A stretch of 64,000 nt of DNA from the NCBI GenBank assembly GCA_041396705.1, contig JAWKYB010000013.1, positions 1 through 64,000 on the forward strand, in the 5' to 3' direction. The notes below the pieces were generated by a model. It searched no databases. It was not told where the DNA came from and worked only from the letters and a program-made list of their open reading frames with translations. This document shows, one piece after another, positions 36,283-44,961 of the stretch; position 1 is the first letter of the stretch; every line of letters begins with the position of its first letter. The stretch is from Alphaproteobacteria bacterium. Lineage in GTDB: Bacteria > Pseudomonadota > Alphaproteobacteria > CALKHQ01. The translations under genes and the position numbers were made by a program.

Positions 36283-37701
36283 CTACGCCGCCGGCGCCGC
36301 GGCGGGCTGCGGGTCGGACGGTTTCGGCTCGTGCCGCAGGTTCCGGGTCGCCGCCATCGCGACGACCAGCGCGGCGAAGACGACGAACGAGCCGACCAGC
36401 AGGGCATAGTCGAGCAGGCTCAGCAGCACGTAGAGCACGACGTAGAGACCGGCGAGGATCGCCGACACCCCCGCCGCCCTGGCAACGCTGCCGAGCGCGC
36501 CGACGCTGTACCAGCCGATCGCGGCCAGCACGGCGAGTGCGCCGGCGACATAGGCCGGCAGGAAGCCGACATGCTCCGACAGCGACAGCAGCAGCAGGTA
36601 GAACACCGCCAGTGCCGCACCGATCAGGCCGTATTGCACCAGGTGCACCGGCCGGCCGCTCCTGATCTCGACCAGGAACACCGCCAGGAAGGTGAGCCCG
36701 ATGAACAGGATGCCGTATTTCACCGCCCGCTCGGTCTGGGTGTAGACGTCGACCGGCTGCACCAGTTCGACCGCCAGCGTCGACCACAGCAGATCGTATT
36801 CGTGGCTCTCGTGGTCGGTGCGCCAGCTCTGCGGATAGGCCCGCGCCAGGCTCGACACGCTCCATGCGGCGGTGAAGCCGTCGGCGGCGATGTCGTGACT
36901 GTCCGGCAGGAAGCCGCCGCCGAAGCTCGGATGCGGCCAGTCCGAGGTCAGACGAAGTTCGGTGGTGGCGCCGACCGGCGCGACCGCCAGGCCGCTGCTG
37001 CCGTTGAAGGCGAGCCTGATCGAGAAGTCGACGGCGGAGTCGGCGCCGGCCGGCGAGCCCAGCCCCGCCGCGCCCAGCGGCGCGTGGATGCCGCGGCCGA
37101 TGCCCTGGGTCGCCTCGCCGGGCCGGAAGGTCAGGCTGCGCCCGCCCCAGGTCGCGACCGGCATCGCCGCGATTGCCGAAACGTCGCTGAGGCCGAGCGC
37201 CAGGGTGGCCCGGTCCCACAGGATCGTGCGCTCGACGCCGCGCGCCGGCGGAAAGCCGGCGAAATCCGGCCGGGCGAAGCTGCCGGTCAGGGTCAGTTCG
37301 GTGCTGTACAGCAGTGCCTCGTAGATGCCGCGCGCACGGGTCTCCACCGGCACGTCGCCTTCGACGCTGAGCGTTTCCGGCAGGAAAACCGCATGGCCCA
37401 TCGCGACCTGCGGCCCGTCCTCGGTCTCCGTCACCTCCTGGATCGGCACCACCAGCAGCGGACCGACCACCGCCTGGCGCCGGCCCCAGCTCTCCGCAAT
37501 GGCGTCGATCGCCTCGGTTTGCCGCTGCGACCGTTCCGCGACCAGCTGTCCCAGCAGGAACAGCGGCACCAGCATCGCGAACGCGATCGCTGCGATCAGG
37601 CAGGCGCGTGCCGTGATCCCGGCCGGAAAGCCGCCAAGATCGACACGCTTCTGTTGCCGTGGCCGCTGCGGTGCCGCGTCCTCATGCACCCCGTCCACCA
37701 T
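36283..37701 (-). CDS. creD: Inner membrane protein CreD
   Basis: 472 residues from MVDGVHEDAAPQRP; GGAGGG precedes the ATG. An N-terminal helix (LIAAIAFAMLVPLFLLGQLV), a large periplasmic region with RRQAVVGPLLVVPIQEV, SVDGDVPVETRARGIY-type segment VEGDVPVETRARGIYEALLY and SFGGGFLPDS, and then about five C-terminal membrane helices (KYGILFIGLTFLAVFLVE, HLVQYGLIGAALAVFYLLLL and so on) are CreD features. CreD affects envelope integrity and beta-lactam tolerance in some species. The CreBC kinase pair is not adjacent. A perfect inverted repeat lies upstream (see 37737). Confidence 0.92.
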   Translation of the reverse strand: MVDGVHEDAAPQRPRQQKRVDLGGFPAGITARACLIAAIAFAMLVPLFLLGQLVAERSQRQTEAIDAIAESWGRRQAVVGPLLVVPIQEVTETEDGPQVAMGHAVFLPETLSVEGDVPVETRARGIYEALLYSTELTLTGSFARPDFAGFPPARGVERTILWDRATLALGLSDVSAIAAMPVATWGGRSLTFRPGEATQGIGRGIHAPLGAAGLGSPAGADSAVDFSIRLAFNGSSGLAVAPVGATTELRLTSDWPHPSFGGGFLPDSHDIAADGFTAAWSVSSLARAYPQSWRTDHESHEYDLLWSTLAVELVQPVDVYTQTERAVKYGILFIGLTFLAVFLVEIRSGRPVHLVQYGLIGAALAVFYLLLLSLSEHVGFLPAYVAGALAVLAAIGWYSVGALGSVARAAGVSAILAGLYVVLYVLLSLLDYALLVGSFVVFAALVVAMAATRNLRHEPKPSDPQPAAAPAA

Positions 37702-37736
37702 GACATCCCTCCGCCAACTGATTTTCTATGCAGATC

Positions 37737-37753
37737 ACTTTGCATAGCAAAGT
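37737..37753. promoter_or_regulatory. Perfect inverted repeat upstream of creD, probable operator
   Basis: ACTTTGC-ATA-GCAAAGT is a perfect seven-base inverted repeat, 36 bases upstream of the creD start and in an AT-rich patch unlike its surroundings. On the minus strand a possible -10 (CATAGAAAAT) follows it. In many alphaproteobacteria creD is paired with a winged-helix regulator gene; none is visible next to it here. A role as repressor site is inferred. Confidence 0.5.
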
Positions 37754-37802
37754 TGACGAGTTCAAGACGTATCGTACGGGCGACAGGGTCACGGGACGGC
37801 GG

Positions 37803-38207
37803 TCAGTCCACGCAGAGTTCGGCGTCGGCGATGCCGCCGATGACCTGCTGGTTGCACCCGAACGGACTGTCGGTCGGCTCGCATCGGCCAGTGGCCGGCT
37901 GGCCGGACTCGGCACCTGCGCCGGCGACCAGACAGCGGCCGAGACACTGGTCGGAATCGGTGCACGGCGTGCCGGCGTCGGGCAGACGCTGGATGCAATT
38001 GTCCCAGCCGAGCAAGCCGACCGGACGGATCTCGCCGCCGACCGCCGCGCAGGCGGCGCGCTCCTCGCCAGTGGCCTGCGGGCCGGCGACCGGCACATGG
38101 CGGTAGGACGCCGCACCGTTGGGCCCTGTTCCGGTCGACGGTCCGCCCGCCGACACACAGCCGGTCAGCAAGGCCGCGGCGAGGCCTGCAATCAGTTTCT
38201 TGGTCAT
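37803..38207 (-). CDS. Cys-rich lipoprotein of unknown function
   Basis: 134 residues from MTKKLIAGLAAALLTGCVSA; lipobox LTGC. The mature part has eight more Cys in a compact pattern: RAACAAVGGEIRPVGLLGWD, NCIQRLPDAGTPCTDSDQC, LGRCLVAG, GRCEPTD and FGCNQQVIGGIADAELCVD. The DAG-x-x-C-x-D-x-x-x-C-x-G-x-C core recurs in small bacterial lipoproteins without known function. Likely disulfide-stabilised in the envelope. Confidence 0.78.
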   Translation of the reverse strand: MTKKLIAGLAAALLTGCVSAGGPSTGTGPNGAASYRHVPVAGPQATGEERAACAAVGGEIRPVGLLGWDNCIQRLPDAGTPCTDSDQCLGRCLVAGAGAESGQPATGRCEPTDSPFGCNQQVIGGIADAELCVD

Positions 38208-38289
38208 GATGTTCCCTTCAGATTTCCGCGTGCGACCGTTGCATCCGCCCGCGCAAAGAACAAGCCGACGCGCCGCGGCGCCTCCCGCC

Positions 38290-38916
38290 CTATTTGTCCT
38301 GCAGCGCCAATCTCACGCCGAGAATGCAGTAGATGCCGCCGACAAACTTGCCTTGCCAACGCAGGATCGTCGGGCTGCGGCGCAGGAACGCGCCGACGCG
38401 ACCGGCGCAAAGCGCCACCGCAACGGTGCTCAGCAGGCCCAGGAGGACAAACAACGCGCCAAGGATGATGAGCTGCAATTCGATCGCGCCATTCTCGGGT
38501 CGCACGAACTGCGGCAGAAACGCGAGGAAGAACAGCGCCGACTTCGGGTTCAGCACCTCGGCGATCACCGCCTGCCTGAAGGCGGCACCGGGCGTGACCC
38601 TCAACCCGGATGCGGGCAACAGCGCTGCGGACTTCTCCACGATCGCACGGATGCCGAGATAGACCAGGTAGGCCGCGCCGAGATACTTGACGAGCGTGAA
38701 CAGGAACGCCGACGCCAGAACCAGTGCCGATATGCCGACGACCAGCATCCCGGTGTGAATAAGGTCGCCAACGGCAATGCCGAGTCCGGTCGCCAGCCCC
38801 ACGCGCGTACCGGCGCTTGTCGCGCGAGCCAGCGTCAGCAAGACCGCCGGCCCAGGGATGAACACAAACCCCAGCAGGATCGCGAGATAGGTCAGCAGCG
38901 TCGCCTGGTCGGGCAC
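38290..38916 (-). CDS. LysE/RhtB family amino-acid exporter
   Basis: 208 residues and about six membrane helices. The family signature is GFVFIPGPAVLLTLARATSA near residue 16-35, with GLATGLGIAVGDLIHTGMLV, YLGAAYLVYLGIRAI and NPKSALFFLAFLPQFVRP. It exports amino acids or homoserine lactone-like compounds; the substrate is not predictable. It starts nine bases after the sdhB stop and is probably read through from the sdh transcript. Confidence 0.92.
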   Translation of the reverse strand: MPDQATLLTYLAILLGFVFIPGPAVLLTLARATSAGTRVGLATGLGIAVGDLIHTGMLVVGISALVLASAFLFTLVKYLGAAYLVYLGIRAIVEKSAALLPASGLRVTPGAAFRQAVIAEVLNPKSALFFLAFLPQFVRPENGAIELQLIILGALFVLLGLLSTVAVALCAGRVGAFLRRSPTILRWQGKFVGGIYCILGVRLALQDK

Positions 38917-38925
38917 GGCCGGCGC

Positions 38926-39705
38926 CTACCCGCGCCGTTCGACCAGCATCTGTTTGATCGACCCGATCGCCTTGGCCGGGTTCAGGCCCTTGGGGCAGGT
39001 GCTGGTGCAGTTCATGATGGTGTGGCAGCGATAGAGCCGGAACGGATCCTCCAGCGCGTCGAGCCGCTCGCCCTTGGCGTCGTCGCGGCTGTCGGCGAGG
39101 AAGCGGTATGATTGCAGCAGCACGGCCGGGCCGAGATAGCGGTCGCCGTTCCACCAGTAGCTGGGGCAGGAGGTGGTGCAGGAGAAGCACAGGATGCACT
39201 CGTAGAGCCCATCCAGCTTCTCCCGGTCCTCGTGGCTCTGCAGCCGCTCGCGCTCCGGCGGCGGCGTCGAATTGGTCAGCCATGGCTTGACCGCGGCGTA
39301 TTGCGCATAGGCCTGCGACAGGTCGGGCACCAGATCCTTGACCACCGCCATGTGCGGCAGCGGATAGATCCTGACCTCGCCCTTCACATCATCGGCCGCC
39401 TTGGTGCAGGCCAGCGTGTTGGTGCCGTCGATGTTCATGGCGCAGGAGCCGCACACCCCCTCGCGGCAGGAGCGGCGGAAGGTCAGGGTCGAGTCGATCT
39501 CGTTCTTGATCATGATCAGCGCGTCGAGCACCATCGGCCCGCAGCGGTCCATGTCGACCCAGTAGGTGTCGACGCGCGGGTTCTCGCCGTCGTCCGGGCT
39601 CCAGCGATAGATGCGGTATTCGCGCAGGTTGGTCGCGCCCGCCGGCTTCGGCCATTGCTTGCCCGGCTTGATCTTCGAGTTCTTCGGCAGCGCGAATTCA
39701 ACCAT
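38926..39705 (-). CDS. sdhB: Succinate dehydrogenase iron-sulfur subunit
   Basis: 259 residues. The 2Fe-2S site is in [20 protein letters not shown], and the 4Fe-4S and 3Fe-4S sites are in [19 protein letters not shown] and [20 protein letters not shown]. It starts [19 protein letters not shown]. It carries electrons from the SdhA flavin to quinone. It is separated from sdhA by dinB and two intergenic gaps (130 and 309 bases), which is unusual; sdhAB are normally adjacent. Confidence 0.97.
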   Translation of the reverse strand: MVEFALPKNSKIKPGKQWPKPAGATNLREYRIYRWSPDDGENPRVDTYWVDMDRCGPMVLDALIMIKNEIDSTLTFRRSCREGVCGSCAMNIDGTNTLACTKAADDVKGEVRIYPLPHMAVVKDLVPDLSQAYAQYAAVKPWLTNSTPPPERERLQSHEDREKLDGLYECILCFSCTTSCPSYWWNGDRYLGPAVLLQSYRFLADSRDDAKGERLDALEDPFRLYRCHTIMNCTSTCPKGLNPAKAIGSIKQMLVERRG

Positions 39706-39835
39706 GGGCGGGCTCCAGTCGGGACGGCGCCAGGCGGGCCCGGCAGCCGATGCGGGGGCGGCGCGCGACGCGCCTCGCCCCTATACATGGCCGCATCCGG
39801 CGAAGCCGGCAAGCCGAACCGACCGATGCCCGCCG

Positions 39836-41096
39836 CTACAGCTCCTTCTCCGCCAGCGCACGGAACGCGTCGGGCACCGCGCCGCGGCCGCCGAGGGCGA
39901 CGGATGCATAGCCGACCGCCTCGCGGCCGAAACGGGCGCGGATGCGGTCGACGGCACGGTCGGCATCGGCCCGCGCCAGCCCCTGGCGCGAGCCCGGCCG
40001 CAGCGCCTCGTCGCCGAGCCCCAGCGGCAGCTCGAGCTGGATCGCGGGCGCACGTACCAGCTGCGACACCGCGATCGCCAGCAGCGACAGGAAGCGCTCC
40101 TGCGCATGGGCGGCCAGCACGGCGCGGACCAGTTCCTCCGCCACCTCGGCCAGGGTGGCGGTGGCGGCGACCGGCTGCGGCAGCGTGACGGCGTGGGTGA
40201 CCGCGCGCAGGTCGGCGAAGCGCACGCGCACCGTCACCGTGTGGCCGGCCAGGTTCTTGGCGCGCAGCCGGCCGCCGATGCGGTCGGCCAGGTGGCGCAG
40301 CGTCGGGCGGATCACCGCCGTCTCCGCCGGCCGTCGGCCCAGCGCCGCCTGCGCCCCGGCCGAGCCGGCACGGTGCTGCGTCCGCACGGCGCGTGCATCG
40401 CGGTTGCAGGCCAGCGCCGACAGCTTCTCACCGGCGGCACGGCCCAACAGGCGCTCGACCCGGCCGCGCCCGCGGCGGCGAGCTGGCCGATGGTGACGAT
40501 ACCTCGGCCGCCAGCCTGGCCTCGGTCACCGGCCCCACGCCCCACATCAGCCCGACCGGCAGGTCGTGCAGGAATTCGCGCTCGCCGGCCGGGTCGACCA
40601 CCACGAGGCCGTCGGGCTTGGCCACCTGCGAGGCGATCTTGGCGAGGTGCTTGGTACGGGCGACGCCGACCGAGATCGCCAGCCCAAGCTCCGCCCGCAC
40701 CCGGCGCCGCACCGCGGCGGCTATCGCAGCCGGCGGGCCGAACAGGTGGGTGCAGCCGGCGACGTCGGCGAAAGCCTCGTCGATCGAGATGCGCTCGACC
40801 AGCGGCGTGAAGTCGCCGAGCACGCGGATCGCCGCGTCGCCCAGGCGCTGGTATTCGGCAAAGTGCCCGCCGACGAAGACCAGCTGCGGACAGAGTTCGC
40901 GCGCCTGCCGCCCGGTCATACCGCCGCGCACTCCGAACGCCTTCGCTTCGTACGAGGCGGCCAGCACCACCCCGCCACCGACCGCGATCGGCCGACCGCG
41001 CAGCGCGGGGTCGAGCAGCTGCTCGACCGAGGCGTAGAACGCATCGAGGTCGGCGTGGAGGATGGTGGCAGCCATGCCGGAAAGGCTCATGTCCAT
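39836..41096 (-). pseudogene. dinB: DNA polymerase IV (DinB), reading frame broken twice near 40440-40510
   Basis: The catalytic part is intact: ILHADLDAFYASVEQLLDPA, AASYEAKAFGVRGGMTGRQA and the metal site VERISIDEAFADVAGCTHLF. After VGPVTEARLAA the frame shifts to read GIVTIGQLAAAG and then shifts again to RVERLLGRAAGEKLSALACN and the little-finger domain to the end. The span of 1261 bases is two short of 421 codons, matching two one-base deletions. Together the parts make a normal 420-residue Pol IV. It does translesion synthesis and mutagenesis. A LexA box lies 56 bases upstream. It sits inside the sdh locus on the same strand. Confidence 0.87.
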
Positions 41097-41152
41097 CGTT
41101 CATCGCCGGCCGCGGCACGGCCGCCGGATCGGCAACGTGTCCGCGCAGCTTC

Positions 41153-41167
41153 GAACATAACAGGAAC
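41153..41167 (-). promoter_or_regulatory. LexA (SOS) box of dinB
   Basis: GAACATAACAGGAAC is a perfect GAAC-N7-GAAC direct repeat (GTTC-N7-GTTC on the other strand), the LexA-binding form known for alphaproteobacteria. It lies 56 bases before the dinB start, so dinB very probably has its own damage-inducible promoter, separate from that of sdhCDA. Confidence 0.85.
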
Positions 41168-41292
41168 ACATCACGGGTGCGACGTCAACCGCCCGCCGCA
41201 TCGGCCGCCCTGGACCGTCAGCGCAATCGCCTGGATTGCCGCGCCGCCTGACGGCGCCTCGCAATGACCGTGAGAATGAGAGCATCCGCCCG

Positions 41293-41386
41293 GTAGCCCG
41301 GATGGAGCGCAGCGCAATCCGGGGCGGTCCAGCGCCCAGCGCCCGCGTCGGCATCCCGGATTACGCTATCGCTCCATCCGGGCTAC
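41293..41386. repeat. REP-like inverted repeat
   Basis: The arms at 41293-41323 (GTAGCCCGGATGGAGCG start) and 41355-41386 (ending CGCTCCATCCGGGCTAC) are inverted copies with only a few mismatches in their inner third; the spacer is 31 bases. Sequences of the type GTAGCCCGGATG-AGCGCAGCG-ATCCGGG are widespread interspersed repeats in proteobacterial genomes. It would fold as a long hairpin directly after sdhA. Confidence 0.85.
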
Positions 41387-41405
41387 GGGTCGGTGGCTCG
41401 GCCTG

Positions 41406-43199
41406 CTAATACACCCGCGCCTTGGGCGGGAAGCTCTGGACCTCGTTGGTCAGCGGCTGCAGGTGCACCGGGCGGTAGTCGAGCTTGACCTTGCCCTTGT
41501 CGTCGCACCACGCCACCGTGTGCTTCATCCAGGTCTCGTCGTCGCGGTCGGGAAAGTCCTCGCGGGCATGCGCCCCGCGGCTTTCCTGGCGGTTGGCGGC
41601 GCTTTCGATCGACACCTTGGCCTGGACCAGCAGGTTGTCGAGCTCCAGCGTCTCCATCAGGTCGGAGTTCCACACCATCGAACGGTCGCTGACCTGCAGG
41701 TCGCCGCGCTTGGCCCAGGCCTCGCCCATCAGCTTGGTGCCCTCGTCCAGCACCTCGCCGGTGCGGAACACGGCGCAGTTGTTCTGCATGATCTTCTGCA
41801 TCTCCAGCCGCAGCGCCGCGGTGCGGGTGCCGCCGCTGGCATGGCGGAAGCGGTCGAGCCGGTCCAGCGCCTTGTCGCCGGCATCGCGCGGCAGCGGCTT
41901 GTTGGCCGCGCCGGGCTCGACCTGCTCAACCGCCCGGTTGGCGGCGGCGCGGCCGAACACGACGAGGTCGAGCAGCGAGTTGGAGCCGAGCCGGTTGGCG
42001 CCGTGCACCGAGACGCAGGCCGCCTCGCCGATCGCCATCAGCCCCGGCACCACCCGGTCCGGGTCCTTCTTGGTCGGGTTGATCACCTCGCCGTGGTAGT
42101 TGGTCGGCACCCCGCCCATGTTGTAGTGGCAGGTCGGCAGCACCGGGATCGGCTCCCTGGTCACGTCGACGCCGGCGAAGATGCGCGCGGTCTCGGCGAT
42201 GCCGGGCAGCCGCTCGTGGATCACCTTGGCGTCCAGGTGCTCCAGGTGCAGGTGGATGTGGTCCTTCTCCTTGCCGACGCCGCGGCCCTCGCGGATCTCG
42301 ATGGTCATCGAGCGCGAGACCACGTCGCGGCTGGCCAGGTCCTTGGCCGAGGGGGCATAGCGCTCCATGAAGCGCTCGCCCTCGGAATTGGTCAGGAAGC
42401 CGCCCTCGCCGCGCACGCCCTCGGTGATCAGGCAGCCGGCGCCGTAGATGCCGGTCGGATGGAACTGGATGAACTCCATGTCCTGCACCGGCACGCCCGC
42501 GCGCAGCGCCATGCCGCCGCCGTCGCCGGTGCAGGTGTGGGCCGAGGTGCAGGAGAAATAGGCCCGCCCGTAGCCGCCGGTGGCCAGCACCACCAGCTTG
42601 GCGTTGAAGCGGTGGATCGAGCCGTCGTCCAGGTTCCAGGCCATCACGCCGCGGCAGGCACCGTCCTCGTCCATGATCAGGTCGAGGCCGAAATACTCGA
42701 TGAAGAAGTCGGTGTCGTAGCGCAGCGACTGCTGGTACAGCGTGTGCAGGATGGCATGGCCGGTGCGGTCGGCCGCGGCGCAGGTGCGCTTGGCCGGCGG
42801 ACCGTCGCCGAACTCGGTGGTCATGCCGCCGAACGGGCGCTGGTAGATCTTGCCCTCCTCGGTGCGGCTGAACGGCACGCCGTAATGCTCCAGCTCGATC
42901 ACCGCCGGGATCGCCTCGCGGCACATGTATTCGATCGCGTCCTGGTCGCCGAGCCAGTCGGACCCCTTGACCGTGTCGTACATGTGCCAGCGCCAGTTGT
43001 CGGCGCCCATGTTGCCGAGTGCGGCGGAGATGCCGCCCTGCGCCGCCACGGTGTGGCTGCGGGTGGGGAACACCTTGGTGATGCAAGCGGTCTTCAGCCC
43101 CTTGGCGGCCATGCCGAAGGTGGCGCGCAGCCCGGCCCCGCCGGCGCCGACCACGACGACGTCATAGCTGTGATCGGTGATATCGTATGCACTGCCCAT
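41406..43199 (-). CDS. sdhA: Succinate dehydrogenase flavoprotein subunit
   Basis: 597 residues from [23 protein letters not shown]-binding [20 protein letters not shown], the histidine that carries FAD in [32 protein letters not shown] segment [20 protein letters not shown], active-site [24 protein letters not shown] region [20 protein letters not shown], and C-terminal [12 protein letters not shown] are seen. It oxidises succinate to fumarate in the TCA cycle. It lies 38 bases after sdhD; the longer open frame upstream is shadow sequence over sdhD. Confidence 0.97.
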   Translation of the reverse strand: MGSAYDITDHSYDVVVVGAGGAGLRATFGMAAKGLKTACITKVFPTRSHTVAAQGGISAALGNMGADNWRWHMYDTVKGSDWLGDQDAIEYMCREAIPAVIELEHYGVPFSRTEEGKIYQRPFGGMTTEFGDGPPAKRTCAAADRTGHAILHTLYQQSLRYDTDFFIEYFGLDLIMDEDGACRGVMAWNLDDGSIHRFNAKLVVLATGGYGRAYFSCTSAHTCTGDGGGMALRAGVPVQDMEFIQFHPTGIYGAGCLITEGVRGEGGFLTNSEGERFMERYAPSAKDLASRDVVSRSMTIEIREGRGVGKEKDHIHLHLEHLDAKVIHERLPGIAETARIFAGVDVTREPIPVLPTCHYNMGGVPTNYHGEVINPTKKDPDRVVPGLMAIGEAACVSVHGANRLGSNSLLDLVVFGRAAANRAVEQVEPGAANKPLPRDAGDKALDRLDRFRHASGGTRTAALRLEMQKIMQNNCAVFRTGEVLDEGTKLMGEAWAKRGDLQVSDRSMVWNSDLMETLELDNLLVQAKVSIESAANRQESRGAHAREDFPDRDDETWMKHTVAWCDDKGKVKLDYRPVHLQPLTNEVQSFPPKARVY

Positions 43200-43237
43200 C
43201 GGAACCTCGTCTTGCGGAACCGGCGCGGACGGCCGGC

Positions 43238-43609
43238 TCAGGCGAATGCGATCTTCAGCACCGCGAAAATGGCGGTGGCGGCCAGCACGGCGCTGCCGAA
43301 CTTCGCCAGCAGCAGTAAGGTGTGCTTGGTCCAGGATTTGTGAACATAGTCCTCGATCACCACCTGCAGGCCGAGCTGGGCGTGGTGGAACACGGCCAGG
43401 ATCAGCAGCACGCTGGCGATGGCGGCGAAGGGCGACTGCAGCCACTCCACCACCCGCGCCCGGTCGGCCCCGATCAGGGTGACCAGCGAGGCGACGTACC
43501 AGACCACCAGCGGCACCAGCGCGATGGCGGTGACGCGCTGGGCCCACCAGTGGGCGGTGCCTTCCTTGGCCGAGCCGAGGCCGCGGACGCGCGAGAGCGG
43601 GTTCTGCAT
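43238..43609 (-). CDS. sdhD: Succinate dehydrogenase membrane anchor SdhD
   Basis: 123 residues from [20 protein letters not shown], chosen because GGAGG lies seven bases before this ATG; a GTG two codons earlier is in frame. Three membrane helices are seen, with the haem-b/quinone-site pattern [16 protein letters not shown]. It anchors SdhAB with SdhC. It lies 16 bases after sdhC. Confidence 0.95.
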   Translation of the reverse strand: MQNPLSRVRGLGSAKEGTAHWWAQRVTAIALVPLVVWYVASLVTLIGADRARVVEWLQSPFAAIASVLLILAVFHHAQLGLQVVIEDYVHKSWTKHTLLLLAKFGSAVLAATAIFAVLKIAFA

Positions 43610-43625
43610 GGTCACGCCTCCACCC

Positions 43626-44021
43626 TCAGGCCAGCCAGACGATGTAGCCGGCCACCCAGACCAGCACGGTCATGCCAAGGGCGAACATCACCACCAGCCA
43701 GCCGGTCGCGTTGGCCGCCTTCAGCTCGAAGCCGAGGCCGGCATCCCAGCCCAGATGGCGGATGCCGTTGGCCAGGTGGAAGAACAGCGCGAAGGTCCAG
43801 CCCACCAACATGATCTGGCCGAGCCATGAGCCGATGAACCAGCGTGCCGCCTCGAACGCGTCGTCGCCGACCGCGGCGGCGATCAGCCACCAGACCCAGA
43901 TCACGGTGCCGAAGAACAGGGCCACACCGGTCATCCGGTGCAGGATCGACAATTTGGCCAGGAGGGGCAGGCGATAGACCTGCAGGTGCGGGGAGAGGGG
44001 ACGGGATGATGGGGCCGGCAT
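43626..44021 (-). CDS. sdhC: Succinate dehydrogenase cytochrome b556 subunit SdhC
   Basis: 131 residues from MPAPSSRPLSPHLQVYRLPL, the normal SdhC opening, with GGAGG upstream; an upstream TTG ten codons earlier is less likely. It has SILHRMTGVALFFGTVIWVW (quinone site) and FFHLANGIRHLGWDAG (haem ligand His), and three membrane helices. First gene of the sdh locus; divergent from the 44244 gene. Confidence 0.95.
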   Translation of the reverse strand: MPAPSSRPLSPHLQVYRLPLLAKLSILHRMTGVALFFGTVIWVWWLIAAAVGDDAFEAARWFIGSWLGQIMLVGWTFALFFHLANGIRHLGWDAGLGFELKAANATGWLVVMFALGMTVLVWVAGYIVWLA

Positions 44022-44243
44022 GGGCCGCGGCGCCTCCGTGCTGCACTGCAACTTGCCCGGATAGGTCTAGGCCTGCCGCCCGAGTCCGTCAATGCCGGGC
44101 CGGCCGGCGCGCAAGCGGCGTTGCTGGCGTGCGGCTACCGGTGTAGCGTCGTTGCCGATGACAGCGCGGCCTCGGTCGCCGAGCATGCCGCACCGTCGAT
44201 CGGCCGCCGGCGATGTGGCGCGGCGGTGTGGGGAGTGATGACC

Positions 44244-44951
44244 ATGCGTGGCTTGCGTGCTGCGTATTTCGTCCTGCCGCTCGTCTTCTTCGCCGGCCAG
44301 CAGGCCACCGCGCAGAACTGCCCCGATCAGGGGCTTCAATACATCTATGACGTGACGGTCGGCCGCCAGGCGATGACCGTGGTCCAGTTCCCGCCCCAAC
44401 CGAACTGGCCCTTCTTCATGCACCCGACGACGCCGGTGCTGGCATTCTACTATCCGAGCGGATGGCAAGCGGTGCCGCTGCAGCAGGGCAGCGCGATCGG
44501 GGTGCGCGGCATGGCGCCCGACGGCGCCGCCACCTTCCAGATCTACGCGACGCCGCCGCCGGGCGCGATCACCTCGCAGCAGGCCGCGCAGATGAGCCTG
44601 ACCAGCCTGCTCGGCCAGGGCGCGCAGATCGAGATTCTGTGCGGGCAGGACGTACAGCTGCCTGGCTTGTATCCCGTCGCGACCACCTTCCTCGGCGTCG
44701 CCAGCGGCAACATGATCGGCGCGGCCGTCGCACAGGTCACCTACGACCCGTCGACCGGCGGGCCGGTCTGGGTGGACATGCGCACCGTGATCGCGCCGGC
44801 ACAACAGTTCGGCGCCTACCTTACCCAGGCGTTCCTGCCGGTCTTCGCCCAGCTGCAAGGTGGCGGTGGTGGGGGCGGCGATGACGACGGGAACAGCGAC
44901 AGCGGGGACGACGACGGCGGGGACGACGACGGCGGGGACGACGACGGCTGA
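44244..44951 (+). CDS. Secreted protein with an acidic Gly/Asp repeat tail
   Basis: 235 residues from MRGLRAAYFVLPLVFFAGQQ; GGGAG lies eight bases before this ATG, so an ATG two codons earlier is less likely. After the signal peptide (cut near ATAQN) comes a domain of about 180 residues with PNWPFFMHPTTPVLAFYYPS, IQIYATPPPGA-like segment FQIYATPPPGAITSQQAAQM and QVTYDPSTGGPVWVDMRT. The last 28 residues are low-complexity GGDDD repeats. The tail could bind cations or be unstructured. I do not recognise the folded domain. It is divergent from sdhC and convergent with the PG-binding tandem genes. Confidence 0.72.
   Translation: MRGLRAAYFVLPLVFFAGQQATAQNCPDQGLQYIYDVTVGRQAMTVVQFPPQPNWPFFMHPTTPVLAFYYPSGWQAVPLQQGSAIGVRGMAPDGAATFQIYATPPPGAITSQQAAQMSLTSLLGQGAQIEILCGQDVQLPGLYPVATTFLGVASGNMIGAAVAQVTYDPSTGGPVWVDMRTVIAPAQQFGAYLTQAFLPVFAQLQGGGGGGGDDDGNSDSGDDDGGDDDGGDDDG
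44904..44948 (+). repeat. Three perfect 15-base tandem repeats coding GDDDG
   Basis: GGGGACGACGACGGC occurs three times head to tail at the very end of the 44244 gene (44904-44918, 44919-44933, 44934-44948). The preceding bases hold a degenerate copy. Copy number is likely to vary by slippage without changing frame. Confidence 0.9.
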
Positions 44952-44961
44952 GAGCGTCGCC

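Larger units (their letters stand above)
41097..41405. other. Intergenic region between sdhA and dinB
   Basis: There are 309 bases with no gene. The dinB-proximal part has the LexA box (41153-41167); the sdhA-proximal part holds a long inverted repeat (41293-41386). The latter may also shape or stop transcription coming out of sdhA. Confidence 0.7.

Noticed and set aside
41463..43343. A 626-residue open frame antisense to sdhA
   Set aside because: Shadow of sdhA, no motifs.
44904..44948. Short tandem repeat as a CRISPR array
   Set aside because: The 15-base units are directly adjacent without spacers and encode an in-frame acidic tail.
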